A stretch of 8,177 bases of DNA, from NCBI GenBank assembly GCA_947628925.1, contig CANRBU010000129.1:1-8177 (forward strand). Reading direction: 5' to 3'. Positions 8,094-8,177 of this stretch are shown in pieces. The translations under genes and the position numbers were made by a program. Numbering within the stretch: the first letter of the stretch is position 1; every line of letters begins with the position of its first letter. The stretch comes from an uncultured Clostridia bacterium. GTDB taxonomy: Bacteria > Bacillota > Clostridia > TANB77 > CAG-508. The notes beneath the pieces are model-generated. The model ran no database searches, was not told where the DNA came from, and saw only the letters and a program-made list of their open reading frames with translations.

Positions 8094-8131
8094 AAAAAAT
8101 TTCTCATAAATTAAAAAACTTCTCATATAAA
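8094..8131 (+). repeat. 19-nt direct repeat between the gene end and the hairpin
   Basis: AAAAAATTTCTCATA (8094-8108) recurs as AAAAAACTTCTCATA (8113-8127), 14 of 15 bases identical. The second copy is the left arm of the terminator-like hairpin. The first copy could pair more weakly with the same right arm (CTCATA 8103-8108 with TATGAG 8149-8154). It may simply be a duplicated terminator arm. Confidence 0.5.
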
Positions 8132-8164
8132 TATATTGATATATTTTATATGAGGAGTTTTTTT
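8113..8164 (+). terminator. Rho-independent terminator-like hairpin, possibly bidirectional
   Basis: The left arm at 8113-8135 pairs with the right arm at 8140-8163 around a TTGA loop (8136-8139). There is one G-T wobble (8121/8155) and one unpaired T near 8147. The arm ends form an A-run and a T-run, so the structure could end transcripts from either direction. It lies 25 nt after the stop of the large surface-protein gene and most likely ends the operon. The stem is AT-rich with only a short G/C-containing centre. Confidence 0.75.
8153..8157 (+). promoter_or_regulatory. Candidate ribosome binding site inside the hairpin's right arm
   Basis: AGGAG is followed after 7 nt of T by an ATG at 8165, a normal ribosome binding site arrangement. 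The same bases are paired in the terminator-like stem, so the site would be masked while the hairpin is folded. Confidence 0.4.
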
Positions 8165-8177
8165 ATGGTTATAATAA
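8165..8177 (+). CDS. Possible start of the next gene (only four codons visible)
   Basis: ATG GTT ATA ATA begins 7 nt after AGGAG and continues out of the window. Product unknown. The only support is the ribosome binding site spacing, and the ATG may be chance at the end of a terminator U-run. If it is a gene, it needs a promoter within or before the hairpin, or read-through from the surface-protein operon. I see no convincing -35/-10 pair in the 77 nt between the previous stop and this ATG. Confidence 0.3.

Noticed and set aside
8136..8175. Promoter formed by TTGATA (8136) and TATAAT (8170)
   Set aside because: The spacing is 28 nt, far from the usual 16-18, and the -10-like element lies inside the candidate coding sequence. 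In AT-rich DNA such matches are common.

Overview
The window is about 8.2 kb of AT-rich sequence (G+C about one third by eye, not counted). The coding strand is noticeably A-rich because the proteins are rich in Lys, Glu, Asn and Thr. Genes use ordinary TAA stops, a strong AGGAGG ribosome binding site and an intrinsic terminator with a U-run. Together with the protein families this points to a Gram-positive, low-G+C bacterium, most likely an uncultured gut- or rumen-type Clostridia member. That taxonomic call is inference. No rRNA, tRNA or housekeeping marker is present to test it.

Layout: everything recognisable lies on the + strand and nearly all of it is coding. (1) Bases 1-2791 carry the 3' part of a large surface-protein gene whose start is outside the window. 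It encodes a series of DUF11/Ig-like repeats, an acidic and Pro/Gly/Ser-rich linker, an SdrD B-like domain, a last DUF11 module, and a C-terminal membrane anchor. The reading frame is broken near base 2464-2471. The upstream frame ends at 2511, and the rest of the last DUF11 module and the anchor continue in the next frame to 2791. (2) Bases 2772-8087 encode an intact 1771-residue secreted surface protein: signal peptide, an N-terminal module with a possibly degenerate thioester-type fold, three SpaA/Cna-B-like domains (the second split by a large Trp/Cys-rich insertion), two SdrD B-like domains, DUF11-like modules, and a C-terminal membrane segment. Its start overlaps the end of gene 1 by 20 nt, which suggests one operon and translational coupling. 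(3) Bases 8088-8177 hold a long terminator-like hairpin. Its 3' arm contains a good ribosome binding site placed just before an ATG at 8165, which may begin the next gene.

Together the two genes look like a pair of very large, stalk-like, membrane-anchored cell-surface proteins with shared domain types. Neither has a visible LPXTG sortase signal in the window. Adhesion or cell-envelope display is the plausible role, inferred from domain families only. I do not see a defence system, CRISPR array, mobile element or RNA gene. The points most worth a second look are the frameshift in gene 1, the large insertion in the second SpaA domain of gene 2, and the hairpin that overlaps a ribosome binding site at the right edge.
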